From assembly GCF_007860185.1 (NCBI RefSeq), contig NZ_SJPY01000009.1:26316-90315 (forward strand): a stretch of 64,000 bases of DNA, given 5' to 3'. The notes below the pieces were generated by a model, which saw only the letters and a program-made list of their open reading frames with translations, was not told the DNA's origin and did not search any database. Shown here one piece after another: positions 34,662 through 44,422 of this stretch; the stretch's first letter is position 1; every line of letters begins with the position of its first letter. The DNA is from Novipirellula aureliae (GTDB lineage Bacteria; Planctomycetota; Planctomycetia; Pirellulales; Pirellulaceae). The translations under genes and the position numbers were made by a program.

Positions 34662-36349
34662 CCCGGATTATTCACGAGCGTTCTGATTTGAGAACGTTTG
34701 AAAGAATTTGGGTGAGATTCGCTGGGGTAGGTGCTTTGGTGCTCGATCCGCGCGGACCGCCCCCTTACCCCCATTCAGAATTTCGTCTCGCCTCTGGCAG
34801 ATTTAGGCACTGTTGAGGTCGGGCCGAGCGTAGCCCGATAGCAGATCCGCAACACGCCCCAGATGATTGGCCCACGGCCAACTCGATGAGAATTGCACGC
34901 GGACTCGCCGCGTGCGGACGATCACTCGGCACGCGACCTTGATCACGTGAGTCCGCCACGTGCAAGCGTGACCCTCTCCCAAAGGGTCGCGGCGACGGCG
35001 GCGAGTGTGATGACGACGCTTGACCCCAGGCGACTGAGCTTCTAAAGGAATCTCAGCATTGGCGAACTCATCAATCTCAGGCACTCTCTCGACAATCTGC
35101 CGAATTCGCACCAGCAAGTTCGCCGCAACGCTGTGCATCATCACGCGGAACAGATTGGCCATGTAACGATGGTCACTGAGGCGATCACAACACAATTCAC
35201 ACTTGAGTTCCTTGTTACGATTTTCGCTCTCGCCACGATCGGCGTACTCGTCATAAACGCCGCCCGGACAAACACTCACACCCGGGCGATTGGTAACCAC
35301 AGCGCGGCGGTTAGTCCCTTGGGATTGAACCTCGCACTTGACCACGATGCTGCGAGATCGCGGCCAACCTTTCGCTCGGTAATCAAGCAAGAGGAAGTTC
35401 CGTTGAGACTCGCCGGAGGATTCGAACGCGGCCACACTTTGCTGCAAAAGCTCGCTACTTTCGCGTTTGACGCGTGCATTCATCTGATAGCCGATGCTGT
35501 AGAGAACGCCATCGAGCCGTTCCAATGTGTCATACATTTCAGGGACCGCGAACCCTGAATCGGCACGAACGTGAATGGTCACATGCGGGAATCGCTGGCG
35601 AATCTTTTCAATGACTCGGGCCAGATCGTCGGCAGCTCCCAAGCTGGCGTGAGCCGAGCCGAACAGCAAACTTGGCAACACGATCATGTCGTTCTCGGCA
35701 CACGTGATCGCACGGACTTGATACTGGTACTGGTTGTAGAAACCGTGAAAGAGGACGAGTTGTTGATTACCGTGAGCAGGATCATCAAACGTATCGATAT
35801 CCAGCGTGAGCTCGTTAGGCTCTTCGGTGAAGGACTCCACAAAACGATCGATGAACCAGTCTTCCATTTTGAGGAGATCGCCTGCAGTGACCGAGTTTTC
35901 CAATCGTGAGATCGTCGGTTGGCTGGCCAAGTCGTCGCCGTCGGGTGATTGTTCGGCGATAAGTTTGAAGACAGGATCGCTTCGCAAGGAGTCGTGGTCG
36001 TTCTGATCTTCGTATCCCGCGATGATCCCGAAGATGCGTTGACGAACGATCGACAGAGCGGTGTGAGTGGGGTCGGATCGCGGGTCGGAGATGAGGTTCG
36101 CCAGGGATTTTGTCCAACCGAGTTTTTGATCGAGCTGATAGAAGGCGATCAGTCCGCCATCGGAGGATAGATTCTCCTCGACTTGCTCAAATTCGATCGG
36201 TTTATTGTCCCAAAAGCCCAAGACAAATTGCTGCGCAGACTGTAAACTCATGAAGGGTCTTCCTTGTTTGTCGAAAGTGCTTTGTTGTTAAACACTTAGA
36301 CGCAAGAAAGGCCCTTTTTGTTTGGTGTCTCGTGAATAATCCGGGCTAG
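34658..36349 (-). mobile_element. complete IS1380-family insertion sequence
   Basis: The element is bounded by perfect inverted ends that start CTAGCCCGGATTATTCAC (34658 onward) and mirror at 36329-36349, and it holds one full transposase gene on the minus strand. The 21-bp arms are identical. If CTAG is counted as target, each end is flanked by CTAG, which fits a 4-bp duplication. The element splits an IS66 remnant on the left from a methyltransferase remnant on the right. Intact ends and gene suggest recent or ongoing activity. Confidence 0.9.
34803..36251 (-). CDS. IS1380-family transposase
   Basis: This is a 482-residue transposase of the IS4/IS1380 DDE group. The N-terminus reads SDGGLIAFYQLDQKLG and IIAGYEDQNDHDSLRSDP; then SRLENSV, LDIDTFDDPAHGNQQ (first catalytic Asp region), HVRADSGFAVPEMY (second Asp), and YADRGESENRNKELK (the Y-E segment with the Glu). 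All three acidic positions look kept, so the enzyme is probably active. A basic tail after residue 400 (KRRHHTRRRRRDP) is present. It fills nearly the whole element. Confidence 0.93.
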   Translation of the reverse strand: MSLQSAQQFVLGFWDNKPIEFEQVEENLSSDGGLIAFYQLDQKLGWTKSLANLISDPRSDPTHTALSIVRQRIFGIIAGYEDQNDHDSLRSDPVFKLIAEQSPDGDDLASQPTISRLENSVTAGDLLKMEDWFIDRFVESFTEEPNELTLDIDTFDDPAHGNQQLVLFHGFYNQYQYQVRAITCAENDMIVLPSLLFGSAHASLGAADDLARVIEKIRQRFPHVTIHVRADSGFAVPEMYDTLERLDGVLYSIGYQMNARVKRESSELLQQSVAAFESSGESQRNFLLLDYRAKGWPRSRSIVVKCEVQSQGTNRRAVVTNRPGVSVCPGGVYDEYADRGESENRNKELKCELCCDRLSDHRYMANLFRVMMHSVAANLLVRIRQIVERVPEIDEFANAEIPLEAQSPGVKRRHHTRRRRRDPLGEGHACTWRTHVIKVACRVIVRTRRVRVQFSSSWPWANHLGRVADLLSGYARPDLNSA

Positions 36350-36643
36350 GGGTTTTATGACCGAATCAGTCATGCATGGGATCTGATCGCGGACGGGAGA
36401 GAGTGCGTGGCTCGCGAGCGTGATCCGGAATCACTTGCATTGAATCAGGGCGAGTCGGTTTTGGAGATCGGATTTGGAACCGGCCATTCCTTGGTCGCGT
36501 TGGTCGATGCGGTTGGCAATGCGGACAGTGTTGCGAGCGTCGATACTTCCTGGGGAATGCGGGACGTTGCAATGAAACGACTGGCAGCGATCGGCAAGAC
36601 CAGCGTTGGCCGAGATCAATTGGTAAGTCAAGTTTCACCCTAG
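36350..36643 (+). pseudogene. fragment of a SAM-dependent methyltransferase
   Basis: In one open frame from the IS boundary the text reads FYDRISHAWDLIADGRE, then SVLEIGFGTGHSLVALVDAV (motif I) and SVASVDTSWGMRDVAMKRL. This is the N-terminal third of a class I methyltransferase of the ubiE type. The true start is lost to the IS insertion and the frame ends at 36643 in a CTAGCCCGG stretch, before motifs II and III. It cannot be active. Confidence 0.7.
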
Positions 36644-36979
36644 CCCGGAGCCCGAAACATCCGCTGCCGGTGGCGCGTGTCACCGGAATGGATGGCAACC
36701 GAACCATTCGTGGTGCGTCAAGGTCTCGTTTTGGGGCGTGGACGAGGTAACGAGTCCTTACCGATGTGACCGCCGAATCGGAGGCGTCGTCCTGACTTTG
36801 GACGATGGAAAGACCATCCCGCTTGCACCGTCGTCGCACCGTCGTAATCGACGGCTTCGCGAACGTTCAGATTAACAGCTGCAAACGGAGCGCCCCATTT
36901 TGTCGCCTTCGGGATCGGTGTGTACTCGGCACCCGTTTGAAACTGGTGTCGCTTCGCTCCGCCAGCCGCATGAAACGAG
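36644..36979. other. intergenic stretch, no supported gene
   Basis: I find no convincing gene. CTAGCCCGGA at 36640-36649 repeats the first ten bases of the IS1380/MITE terminus, so a deleted element may have lain here. The remainder is GC-rich with no clear hairpin or repeat. Confidence 0.4.
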
Positions 36980-38725
36980 TTAACGACTCACCTTTTCCGC
37001 ACAAGCGACCGATCCAGCGGTTCGGATAACTCGTGTCGCTTGATAGACGTGTTGGTGTCGCGGCGAGGCGGTCAACCGATGTGTTGCTTCAAGCTTCTGG
37101 CGAGTCCGTTCGATCCGAGCGTCGTCAGTGACCAGAATAAAATCGTCTTGTTCTGCCGCGAAGCCAACGAATTCTTCTTCGCACTCGATCGGAAAGGCTA
37201 ACGTTTGCTGTGTCGACAAATGAAACCTCGCGCCGTGCGAGTTTTCGCCAAAGAATACAATCACCGCCTTCGGATGGGTGCCCGCTACTCGCTGTGTTTC
37301 GACAAAAACCGATCGTTCGTTTGAAATCGTTGGTAGCAAAACCGTCGACACGAGCATCAACACTCCGACCGCAACCGCTGTGGTACCGGCCCAAGCCAAG
37401 CGACCGAAAGCGATGTCGCGATTCCAATGGATGACGACAAAAATGCATGATGCAACGCAAACGATCGACGCGAGCACATCGACAAGGAAAACACTGTCGT
37501 TGAGGAAGATATTGACGCCCGTTACCGCCGCACAAGAGGCCAACAGAATCAGCGTTGCTCGCTGCGGGAATGGCTTTAAATAGTTCGTGATCCGATCGAC
37601 GGACCCGGCTCGAAATACGGTCTGATCTAGCATGACGCCCATCGTCAGACAAAGAAATGGTAATGCGGGCAAAATGTACGTTGGCAATTTGCAACGGGCT
37701 GCCGAAAAGAAGGCCAACATCCAGAACGCGGCGCAAACGAGAAAGCCGAGATCCTTTGACCTTAGCGAGCGTTTCCGATTGCTCGAACTGACTAAAAACA
37801 CGCCGACCGACGGTAACAACAACGAGGCTGGGAACATCGCCGCGAATACCACTGGCACATAGAACCAAAACGGTTGTTCGTGGTTTGATCCCTGCATGAA
37901 ACGTTGGTAGTTATGTTCCCAGAAGAAATAGTCCAGGAACTGGGGATTGAATTTCGCCACTGCGACGTACCACGGAACGCACACTGCGACCATCGGCATG
38001 ACAAACGCGACCCAGTGCAAGACCCGAGTGCGACTGTGATCGGCTCGCAGCCAACCGCTCACCACGAAAGGCGGCGCACACAACACGAATGCCAAAGGGC
38101 CTTTGGTTAGCACCCCCAAAGCGCAAGCTACCCCCGAGACCATCCACCAACCCGGGCGATGGTCTTTGCCTCGCACGGCGATGTAGCCGGAAAGCAAACA
38201 AGTGGTCGTAAGGAACGCCAGCAGCGAATCCAAAATGAGAAACCGACCCGCTAGCATAAATCCGCCACATAGCGATAACGACATTGCGCCCAGCCAAGCC
38301 GAACGACGTCCGACAATACGACTGCCCCAACCGAACGTCAGGCTTATCGTCGCGAGGGCCGCTAACATCGACGGCAGTCTCGCTGCCGTTTCGTTCGTAC
38401 CGAACATCTGGAACGACAATGCCGTCAACCAATACATCAAAGGAGGCTTATCCAGATATGCTCGCCCGTCAAGCGTCGGCGTAACCCAATCACGAGCTTC
38501 ATTCATCTCAATCGCAATCTGTGCGTACCGTGTCTCATCAGGTTCGATCAACGGGTATGCCAAGTTTGGCATCAACACCACGCAGGCAGTTAGTATCAAC
38601 GTTGCCCAGGCAACGAGCCGTTGCTGTCGGGACCAGCTCGAAGCGACGGAAGCTGCGTGCTGAGTTCGGGCGGGAAAGTGCTCTCTCCATACTCGCCGCA
38701 ATTTCGATTTGTAAGGTACATACAT
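36980..38725 (-). CDS. ArnT-like membrane glycosyltransferase (GT39/GT83-type)
   Basis: This 581-residue polytopic protein has about a dozen hydrophobic segments and the first-loop motif LAYPLIEPDETRYAQIAIEM, with the acidic pair used by ArnT/PMT enzymes. DKPPLMYWLTALSFQMFGTN follows, also typical. Such enzymes move a sugar from a polyprenyl phosphate to lipid A, protein or another acceptor on the outer face of the inner membrane. It starts six bases after the LptF/LptG stop, so it is the third gene of an operon. The acceptor is unknown. Confidence 0.9.
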   Translation of the reverse strand: MYVPYKSKLRRVWREHFPARTQHAASVASSWSRQQRLVAWATLILTACVVLMPNLAYPLIEPDETRYAQIAIEMNEARDWVTPTLDGRAYLDKPPLMYWLTALSFQMFGTNETAARLPSMLAALATISLTFGWGSRIVGRRSAWLGAMSLSLCGGFMLAGRFLILDSLLAFLTTTCLLSGYIAVRGKDHRPGWWMVSGVACALGVLTKGPLAFVLCAPPFVVSGWLRADHSRTRVLHWVAFVMPMVAVCVPWYVAVAKFNPQFLDYFFWEHNYQRFMQGSNHEQPFWFYVPVVFAAMFPASLLLPSVGVFLVSSSNRKRSLRSKDLGFLVCAAFWMLAFFSAARCKLPTYILPALPFLCLTMGVMLDQTVFRAGSVDRITNYLKPFPQRATLILLASCAAVTGVNIFLNDSVFLVDVLASIVCVASCIFVVIHWNRDIAFGRLAWAGTTAVAVGVLMLVSTVLLPTISNERSVFVETQRVAGTHPKAVIVFFGENSHGARFHLSTQQTLAFPIECEEEFVGFAAEQDDFILVTDDARIERTRQKLEATHRLTASPRHQHVYQATRVIRTAGSVACAEKVSR

Positions 38726-38731
38726 AAGAAG

Positions 38732-40141
38732 TCACGCGGGTTGATAAACAAGTCGGCGCATCATCATGATACTGACGACGATAAACAGTAAATTGGCGAT
38801 CCAAACACCTTGTGGGAACAATTGGCCGCCCTTCGCCATGTCCAACGTCAAAGCGAAGATTGGGTAATAGATCAGCACCGTTGGAAGAAAGACGAGGCCA
38901 AACGTCGTCATGGTGTCGGACGTTTTCATGCGGATCGCCAGTGGAATGCCAATCATCGACATTGCCAGACAAGTGAATCCGCTGGCCCAACGCCGATTCA
39001 TTTCCGTATCGAGACGATGCACACGTTTTCGGCTTTGCTCGACACCAGCGTCACGTGCAATCGCATCGGAATCGCTGATTTCGTCGAGGTGGGAGGACAG
39101 CAGACTGAAGCCAACGCGGACGGCGATTTCGTTCTCTCGGCACCGCACGTCGTCGGATTGGCGCAGCGACGCCTTTGGCAAATCTCGCATGGACATATGA
39201 GAGGGATGTGCGGTCAGCAAGTTGTGACTCGATTCCAACCCCAGTGGAATGGTTTGCACAAACGTGTCTGGGAAATGGAACGACGCCACACCACCGATGT
39301 CTGCTTTCCCGCTGGTAATACTTACTTGCAGGCTTTCGTCGTCAGGACGATAGGTCAGTTGTGCGGTGCGGGCGGTGATATGGACTGGTTCGGCCCCCGT
39401 TCGCAGGATTTTGATTTTCGGTTCAACCAAATCACGTCCTTGGACATCGCGAACCGAGATGGAAAAGCAGTCGTGCTGAAAGTTATGATCACGGCGGAGT
39501 TTGTTGTAAGCGATTTTCTCGACCGATGATAAGGCAACACGCTGAACCCCATGGAATCCCCAAGTAAACGCAACGTTAATCAGCCCCACGGTCGCGATGC
39601 TTATGATGGCGGTCAACACGATGGCGGGAACCATCGCCGGCAACAACGAGATCCCCACCGACTGCATCGCAACCAATTCGTTGTCTGCTGACATACGACC
39701 ATAAACGCTGCAAACACTGAACAAAGCTGTACCGGGAACCGCTAACGAGAGAGCATTGGGAAGAGAAAACGGTATCAGCTGCATCACGCCCACTGGCCCG
39801 AGTCCTTGATTGATCGCCTCACGTGCTACACCGACGAACATCACCAACGTCGTGATGACAAACAACGACACACAAAATAGGGTGATGAGGTCGCGAGTGA
39901 TCCGAAGCGGGATCGTCCCCAATATGCTGATCTGGCCAACCCCTTTCGTCTCCACTCTCCCATCCTTATGCCACGCCCGACGGGCGTTTGTACACTGGAT
40001 TGAAGCTTGACGACGGACCTTATCTCTTGCCTCCAATCGTCCTGCCATCTGCTGAATGAGCAGCGAATCACGAGGGTTGCATTCATCCGAGCAGCGGAAC
40101 AAAGGTCGCACTGCAAAGAACCATCGAATCAACCACATCAT
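38732..40141 (-). CDS. LptF/LptG-family permease
   Basis: The protein has the YjgP/YjgQ plan: N-terminal membrane helices (DLITLFCVSLFVITTLVMFV, then PFSLPNALSLAVPGTALFSV), a periplasmic beta-jellyroll in the middle, and C-terminal helices (FTCLAMSMIGIPLAI). In known systems this family extracts lipopolysaccharide from the inner membrane. The first 70 residues are not membrane-like, so the true start may be a later GTG or TTG near the first helix; ATG 40141 overlaps the upstream stop as ATGA. Only one copy is in this operon. Confidence 0.88.
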   Translation of the reverse strand: MMWLIRWFFAVRPLFRCSDECNPRDSLLIQQMAGRLEARDKVRRQASIQCTNARRAWHKDGRVETKGVGQISILGTIPLRITRDLITLFCVSLFVITTLVMFVGVAREAINQGLGPVGVMQLIPFSLPNALSLAVPGTALFSVCSVYGRMSADNELVAMQSVGISLLPAMVPAIVLTAIISIATVGLINVAFTWGFHGVQRVALSSVEKIAYNKLRRDHNFQHDCFSISVRDVQGRDLVEPKIKILRTGAEPVHITARTAQLTYRPDDESLQVSITSGKADIGGVASFHFPDTFVQTIPLGLESSHNLLTAHPSHMSMRDLPKASLRQSDDVRCRENEIAVRVGFSLLSSHLDEISDSDAIARDAGVEQSRKRVHRLDTEMNRRWASGFTCLAMSMIGIPLAIRMKTSDTMTTFGLVFLPTVLIYYPIFALTLDMAKGGQLFPQGVWIANLLFIVVSIMMMRRLVYQPA

Positions 40142-42633
40142 CGCTGGGCTCCTTGGGCTTGGCCATCGGGCACCAAGGCCATTTGCGGCGGGCTTGCTGT
40201 GTTGGTTGCTTGGTAGATCAGCGCCGATCCGCGGTGCCCAATTTTGGTCAGTTTTGCAGTCTTAGGCAACTGATCGGCTAGATCGTTCGGCCCGATGAGG
40301 TCATCGACGATCAAGATCGACATTCCTGCCTGCGAAACGAAGTCGGCTACACCCGTGTCATTCACATTCAAAAAGTTCGGGATATCTCGCCTTTCCAAAT
40401 AGAATGGCACTTCGGAAAATTCATGGTCGATGGTTGCAATCGGCAAAGACTTCGCAACCGCCAACTGATCGCCCAAAGGCGAGGTTTCGCCAAACAGCGT
40501 TTGCGAGCGACTATACGCAGGCACCATTTGGTGCATCACCATCACGGTGAAAAGGAAAGCTGCTCCGGTCGAAGAAGCCCATGCAATCTTGGCTTGATGA
40601 CGGTCGGCCATTGGCAGCAATGAAACCATCAACCACATCGCCCAAATGGTTGCCCACCCGAACAACGCAAAGTTGGAATCTCCGGTCCAAACGACGACGA
40701 ACAAGACGAACGAGACTCCTGCGACACAAGTGGTGGCGGTCGCCGTTCGTGCAGACCACAACCGAGCGAAGAAGAATTCGGTCGGGTTGCCCGAGTCTTG
40801 TAGAATTTCATTCAGGTAGTGTCCGAGCATCAGCGCCAAAGGTGGTGCGGCAGGCAACAAATAGGTTGGCAACTTGCAAGCGGAGATCGAAAAGAACGCA
40901 AAGCACCAAAGACTGTACAGCAACATAAATCCCAACGCCGGTGGACGTCTGGCTCGAGTCGTTTCACCACGTCCAACTAAAAACTTGGCGTAGGGTATTG
41001 TCAAGAACGACCAAGGATGGCCGGCAATCAGCAGGACCGGAACAAAGAACCAGATCGGCTTTGGATGAAACTCTCCGGCGAAACGTGCGAAATGATGTTT
41101 GTAGAAGAATTGGCATAAGAAAGTCGGATCTTGCTGATGGGCGAGGATGAACCACGGCATGGCAATCATTGCCGCGACAGCACCGAGTAAACCATAGTGC
41201 CACCACCGCGGTTTCGCGTCTGCTTCCGATAGCCAGGCAAACGCAAACACCGGCGGCAGCCAAAGCGCGATTGCAATCGGACCTTTCGTTAGCAACGCCA
41301 AACCGATGAAAACGGACGACGCGATCCACCAGCCGAGCACTAATTTCCCCCTGCCGCTCGGAACGCTTCGAGAAGAAGGGTTCACGCGGATCGCTTCATA
41401 GGCAGTGAACAATGACAGGGAAACGAACAGCGTCAAAACGCCGTCGAGCAATAGGTACCGACTCGTAAACGCAAAGCCGACCGACAAGAACAACACCACT
41501 CCGGCGAACAGACCAACTCGCCGCCCAAATATCCGTGAACCAAAGAACATTGTGCAAGCGAGAGTCGCCAGTGCTGCTAGCGACGGAACCAATCTCGCCG
41601 ATGCTTCACTGATGCCGAACAATTTAAAGCTGATCGCACACAACCAATACACCAGCGGCGGCTTGTCGTAATAGGTATGGAAATTCAACTGAGGCAAAAT
41701 CCAATTGCCCGTTGCAATCATCTCTCTGGGGATTTCGGCGTACCGCGTTTCGTCGCGGTCAATGAGAGGGTAACTGAGATTCGTCAGCATGAAGACCGCA
41801 GCAATCAGAAGTAGTCCAATTTGCAGCATAGGAAGTCGCCAGGACTTTCGATCCTCCGCCTCGTCGGCCGAGATGGCGACACTCTTCACCCAATTGTCTA
41901 CGGGGCGTGGCGCCACAACCGCTGGGAACTGAATCTCGTTCCACCAATATCGAGTCAGCGACGTGAGGACCTTCGGGATGTGCTGTACCGACACGGTGCT
42001 CTCGCCCAACATTCGCGGTCGATGCGACACGCCGACTTCACAGACACTGCAACCGATTCGCCGAGCCTGAACCAACATCTCGGAGCTTACCAGAAAACCA
42101 TTGCCGGCAATCTGAATCCTCTTGGCCACATCGCGGTGAAACAATTTCAACGCGCAATCAACGTCGCGAACACCCGTTCCTAGCGTTAACCGAACCAGTA
42201 AGTTGTAGACCTTCGAGTACAAACAACGTAGCGGTGTGTCCTTGCGGTCGATGCGATAACCACAAACGATGTCGTAGCGATTCGACAACAGCACGAACCG
42301 ATCGAGTTCTGTCAAATCGAACTGGCAATCCGCATCTGTAAACACGACCAAGTCGCTGTCGGCCGACGCAAATCCCGATCGGATTGCAGCGCCGTAGCCC
42401 TGGTTGGGCGAATGCTCTACCAACCGCACGTGATCATTCGCCATCGCCAACTTGCGAACAATACTTCCTGTGTCATCCGTGCTCCCATCGTCGACCACGA
42501 TAATTTCATAGTCAACGGTGAGTTGTGAGAGTGCAGCGTCCGCTTCCGCGACGGCCGTGGCAATCACCTCGGCTTCGTTCCAAGCTGGTAAGATCAGTGA
42601 GATTGACTTTTGGTTTTGATCGTTGTCGTGCAT
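40138..42633 (-). CDS. GT2 glycosyltransferase fused to ArnT-like glycosyltransferase
   Basis: Residues 1 to about 230 form a GT2 domain like polyprenyl-phosphate glycosyltransferases: SLILPAWNEAEVI, VVDDGSTDDTG, FTDADCQFD (DxD). From about 270 a polytopic ArnT-like domain follows with LSYPLIDRDETRYAEIPREM and DKPPLVYWLCAISFKLFG. One chain could thus load a sugar on a lipid carrier and then pass it on. At 831 residues it equals the sum of two usual enzymes. It is the first gene of the operon with LptF/LptG and a second ArnT-like gene, overlapping the next by ATGA. Confidence 0.9.
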   Translation of the reverse strand: MHDNDQNQKSISLILPAWNEAEVIATAVAEADAALSQLTVDYEIIVVDDGSTDDTGSIVRKLAMANDHVRLVEHSPNQGYGAAIRSGFASADSDLVVFTDADCQFDLTELDRFVLLSNRYDIVCGYRIDRKDTPLRCLYSKVYNLLVRLTLGTGVRDVDCALKLFHRDVAKRIQIAGNGFLVSSEMLVQARRIGCSVCEVGVSHRPRMLGESTVSVQHIPKVLTSLTRYWWNEIQFPAVVAPRPVDNWVKSVAISADEAEDRKSWRLPMLQIGLLLIAAVFMLTNLSYPLIDRDETRYAEIPREMIATGNWILPQLNFHTYYDKPPLVYWLCAISFKLFGISEASARLVPSLAALATLACTMFFGSRIFGRRVGLFAGVVLFLSVGFAFTSRYLLLDGVLTLFVSLSLFTAYEAIRVNPSSRSVPSGRGKLVLGWWIASSVFIGLALLTKGPIAIALWLPPVFAFAWLSEADAKPRWWHYGLLGAVAAMIAMPWFILAHQQDPTFLCQFFYKHHFARFAGEFHPKPIWFFVPVLLIAGHPWSFLTIPYAKFLVGRGETTRARRPPALGFMLLYSLWCFAFFSISACKLPTYLLPAAPPLALMLGHYLNEILQDSGNPTEFFFARLWSARTATATTCVAGVSFVLFVVVWTGDSNFALFGWATIWAMWLMVSLLPMADRHQAKIAWASSTGAAFLFTVMVMHQMVPAYSRSQTLFGETSPLGDQLAVAKSLPIATIDHEFSEVPFYLERRDIPNFLNVNDTGVADFVSQAGMSILIVDDLIGPNDLADQLPKTAKLTKIGHRGSALIYQATNTASPPQMALVPDGQAQGAQR

Positions 42634-42877
42634 CCTTGCACCCTTTTCTACGATGGTCTTAGTAATTCAGCCGATGCGAAAAGTACGATGGGTGACGGCA
42701 TTGCCGCAACCCCAACTTTTAAGTAGTTAGTAATTCGATGCGAATTGCCGCTCGCCTTCATCGGTCCGGTTATCATTTTTCCGCGCGGGCGAGGCCCATC
42801 GCGGTGGGCCGTTTGCGCTCGTGGTCCCAATCGCCACGCCGTAGAACGAAAGAAGAAAGCTTCACAGCGTGTCCGGC

Positions 42878-43972
42878 TTAGATATCCTCGTACAGCAGTT
42901 CATGCATGTGCACGCCGTCTTCGAACATTTCAAAATCGCGAACATGCAGGTTTGCTTGATGCAATACCCCGGCTGTCCATGTCGGCCATGGCGACCAATC
43001 ACTTCGCTGTGACGCCATTGCGTTGGTCGGCAACCAAATTTGCTGCATGATCGCCGTGCAAAGCAATAGGCCAGCCATTGCCGCGATCGGTCGCCATCGC
43101 GATTGTGGCTTTTCACTCTCGGCCAATTTGACCAATCGGTTACTGCGACGGATCAAGGCACTGGGCTGATTGCCGAATGCCAATGTCCCCTCCGGTGCGT
43201 TGGTACACGATACGCCACTGCAACGCTCGGCAACTTTGGCTAGCGTCCGCAAATAGGCGCTGAACTTACCGGCGGTCTTCGCTGCCACCTCATCACATAG
43301 GTACTCTCGTGTCAGTTCGGCTCTATCAGCAGCCATCCAGACCAACGGATGAAACCAGAACAGCGTCGAACAAACGCCCTGCAGGAAATGTTGCATCGGG
43401 TGCTGCGTTCGTAAGTGCTCGATCTCGTGTAACAGAACGTGTCGCAACGTGAGTTCATCATCGCTGAGCAGAAAACTCGGCAAGACGATCACCGGTTGGT
43501 GCAACTGCCAACAGAACGGCCCCTGGATTTTATCGCTCGTTAGAATTGAAAGTTTGTCGTCGTCATGCGACGTTACGTTAGCTCGTGCCAGCAACTCCAC
43601 TGCATCAATGGGCTCACAGTGCATTTTCAAGAACCGCAACACCTCGAAGCATAAAATCACGCGACGCAAAATCGAACGAGTGGCACCAATCATCCAAACG
43701 CTAGCCAGGACAATCGAAAATCGGGTTTGCCAAACGACGACGCCTAACATGGTTTCGCGAGAAAAGCCACCAGGGAAATGCAACAGTCGACGATGTGGCA
43801 ATAGAAATGCGGTGGCGACCAGGACAATCACACCAACGAAACAGATCGTCCACAACCGGCACTGTGATCTGGCGTCCGCGACCCATCGCTGCAACAGAAA
43901 CGTGGCCAAGATCACAACCGTGATTTGCAAGCACAATGCGCAACCAACTTCAAACACAAGCCGGGAATCCAC
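42878..43972 (-). CDS. BlaR1-type M56 membrane metallopeptidase
   Basis: Hydrophobic segments cover the N-terminal hundred residues; the zinc motif HEIEH is at 182-186, in the text LLHEIEHLRTQHP, and ADRAELTREYLCDEVAA gives the downstream Glu. A late helix (IAAMAGLLLCTAIMQQIW) anchors the tail. M56 enzymes cut the BlaI-type repressor on signal. There is no penicillin-binding sensor domain, so the trigger is unknown. The start is GTG 43972, sharing one base with the BlaI stop (TAGTG). Confidence 0.88.
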   Translation of the reverse strand: MDSRLVFEVGCALCLQITVVILATFLLQRWVADARSQCRLWTICFVGVIVLVATAFLLPHRRLLHFPGGFSRETMLGVVVWQTRFSIVLASVWMIGATRSILRRVILCFEVLRFLKMHCEPIDAVELLARANVTSHDDDKLSILTSDKIQGPFCWQLHQPVIVLPSFLLSDDELTLRHVLLHEIEHLRTQHPMQHFLQGVCSTLFWFHPLVWMAADRAELTREYLCDEVAAKTAGKFSAYLRTLAKVAERCSGVSCTNAPEGTLAFGNQPSALIRRSNRLVKLAESEKPQSRWRPIAAMAGLLLCTAIMQQIWLPTNAMASQRSDWSPWPTWTAGVLHQANLHVRDFEMFEDGVHMHELLYEDI

Positions 43973-44355
43973 TACGAATCTCCCAACTGGTCAGCCGCTT
44001 GCTTCACTGCAGCGATATCGTCAGCAGAAACCGAATTGGATTGCAGCAGGCTGAGCACTAACGACCGCGTCGAACCACCGAACAATTGGTTGGCCAACGA
44101 TTTGATCATGCCCTCGCGAACCTGCTCTCGCGACACCATGGCTATGTAAGTGAACGCTCGGCCGATCTTGGGCCCGCGGCGAACGATCTTTTTGTCTTCC
44201 AAGATTTTCATCGTCGTCAGCACGGTCGTATACGCCAGATCACGGTCGATTGCTTCGACAACATCACTAACGGTCACGCTGGCCTTGTCCCAGACAATGT
44301 CCATGACTTCCGCTTCACACTTGGTCAACTCAACGAGTTTTTCGGTTCGTGACAT
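43972..44355 (-). CDS. BlaI/MecI-family repressor
   Basis: The 127-residue product has the BlaI winged helix (LTKCEAEVMDIVWDKASVTV, then AYTTVLTTMKILEDKKIVRR) and a C-terminal helical dimer domain (TRSLVLSLLQSNSVSADDIA). The start is ATG 44355; a longer frame to 44631 runs into the next gene's region. It should repress its own operon, which includes the BlaR1-type peptidase, until cleaved. A DUF1559 gene lies just upstream with the same orientation. Confidence 0.92.
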   Translation of the reverse strand: MSRTEKLVELTKCEAEVMDIVWDKASVTVSDVVEAIDRDLAYTTVLTTMKILEDKKIVRRGPKIGRAFTYIAMVSREQVREGMIKSLANQLFGGSTRSLVLSLLQSNSVSADDIAAVKQAADQLGDS

Positions 44356-44422
44356 TTTGGAAATATATCGTAATGAATTTATGGATTTAGAAATGGAATG
44401 CTGCGAGAGAGGGGCGAGCAAA

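Noticed and set aside
36640-36649. Second MITE copy
   Set aside because: Only ten bases match the IS/MITE end and no mirror arm follows, so I record it as a possible relic only.
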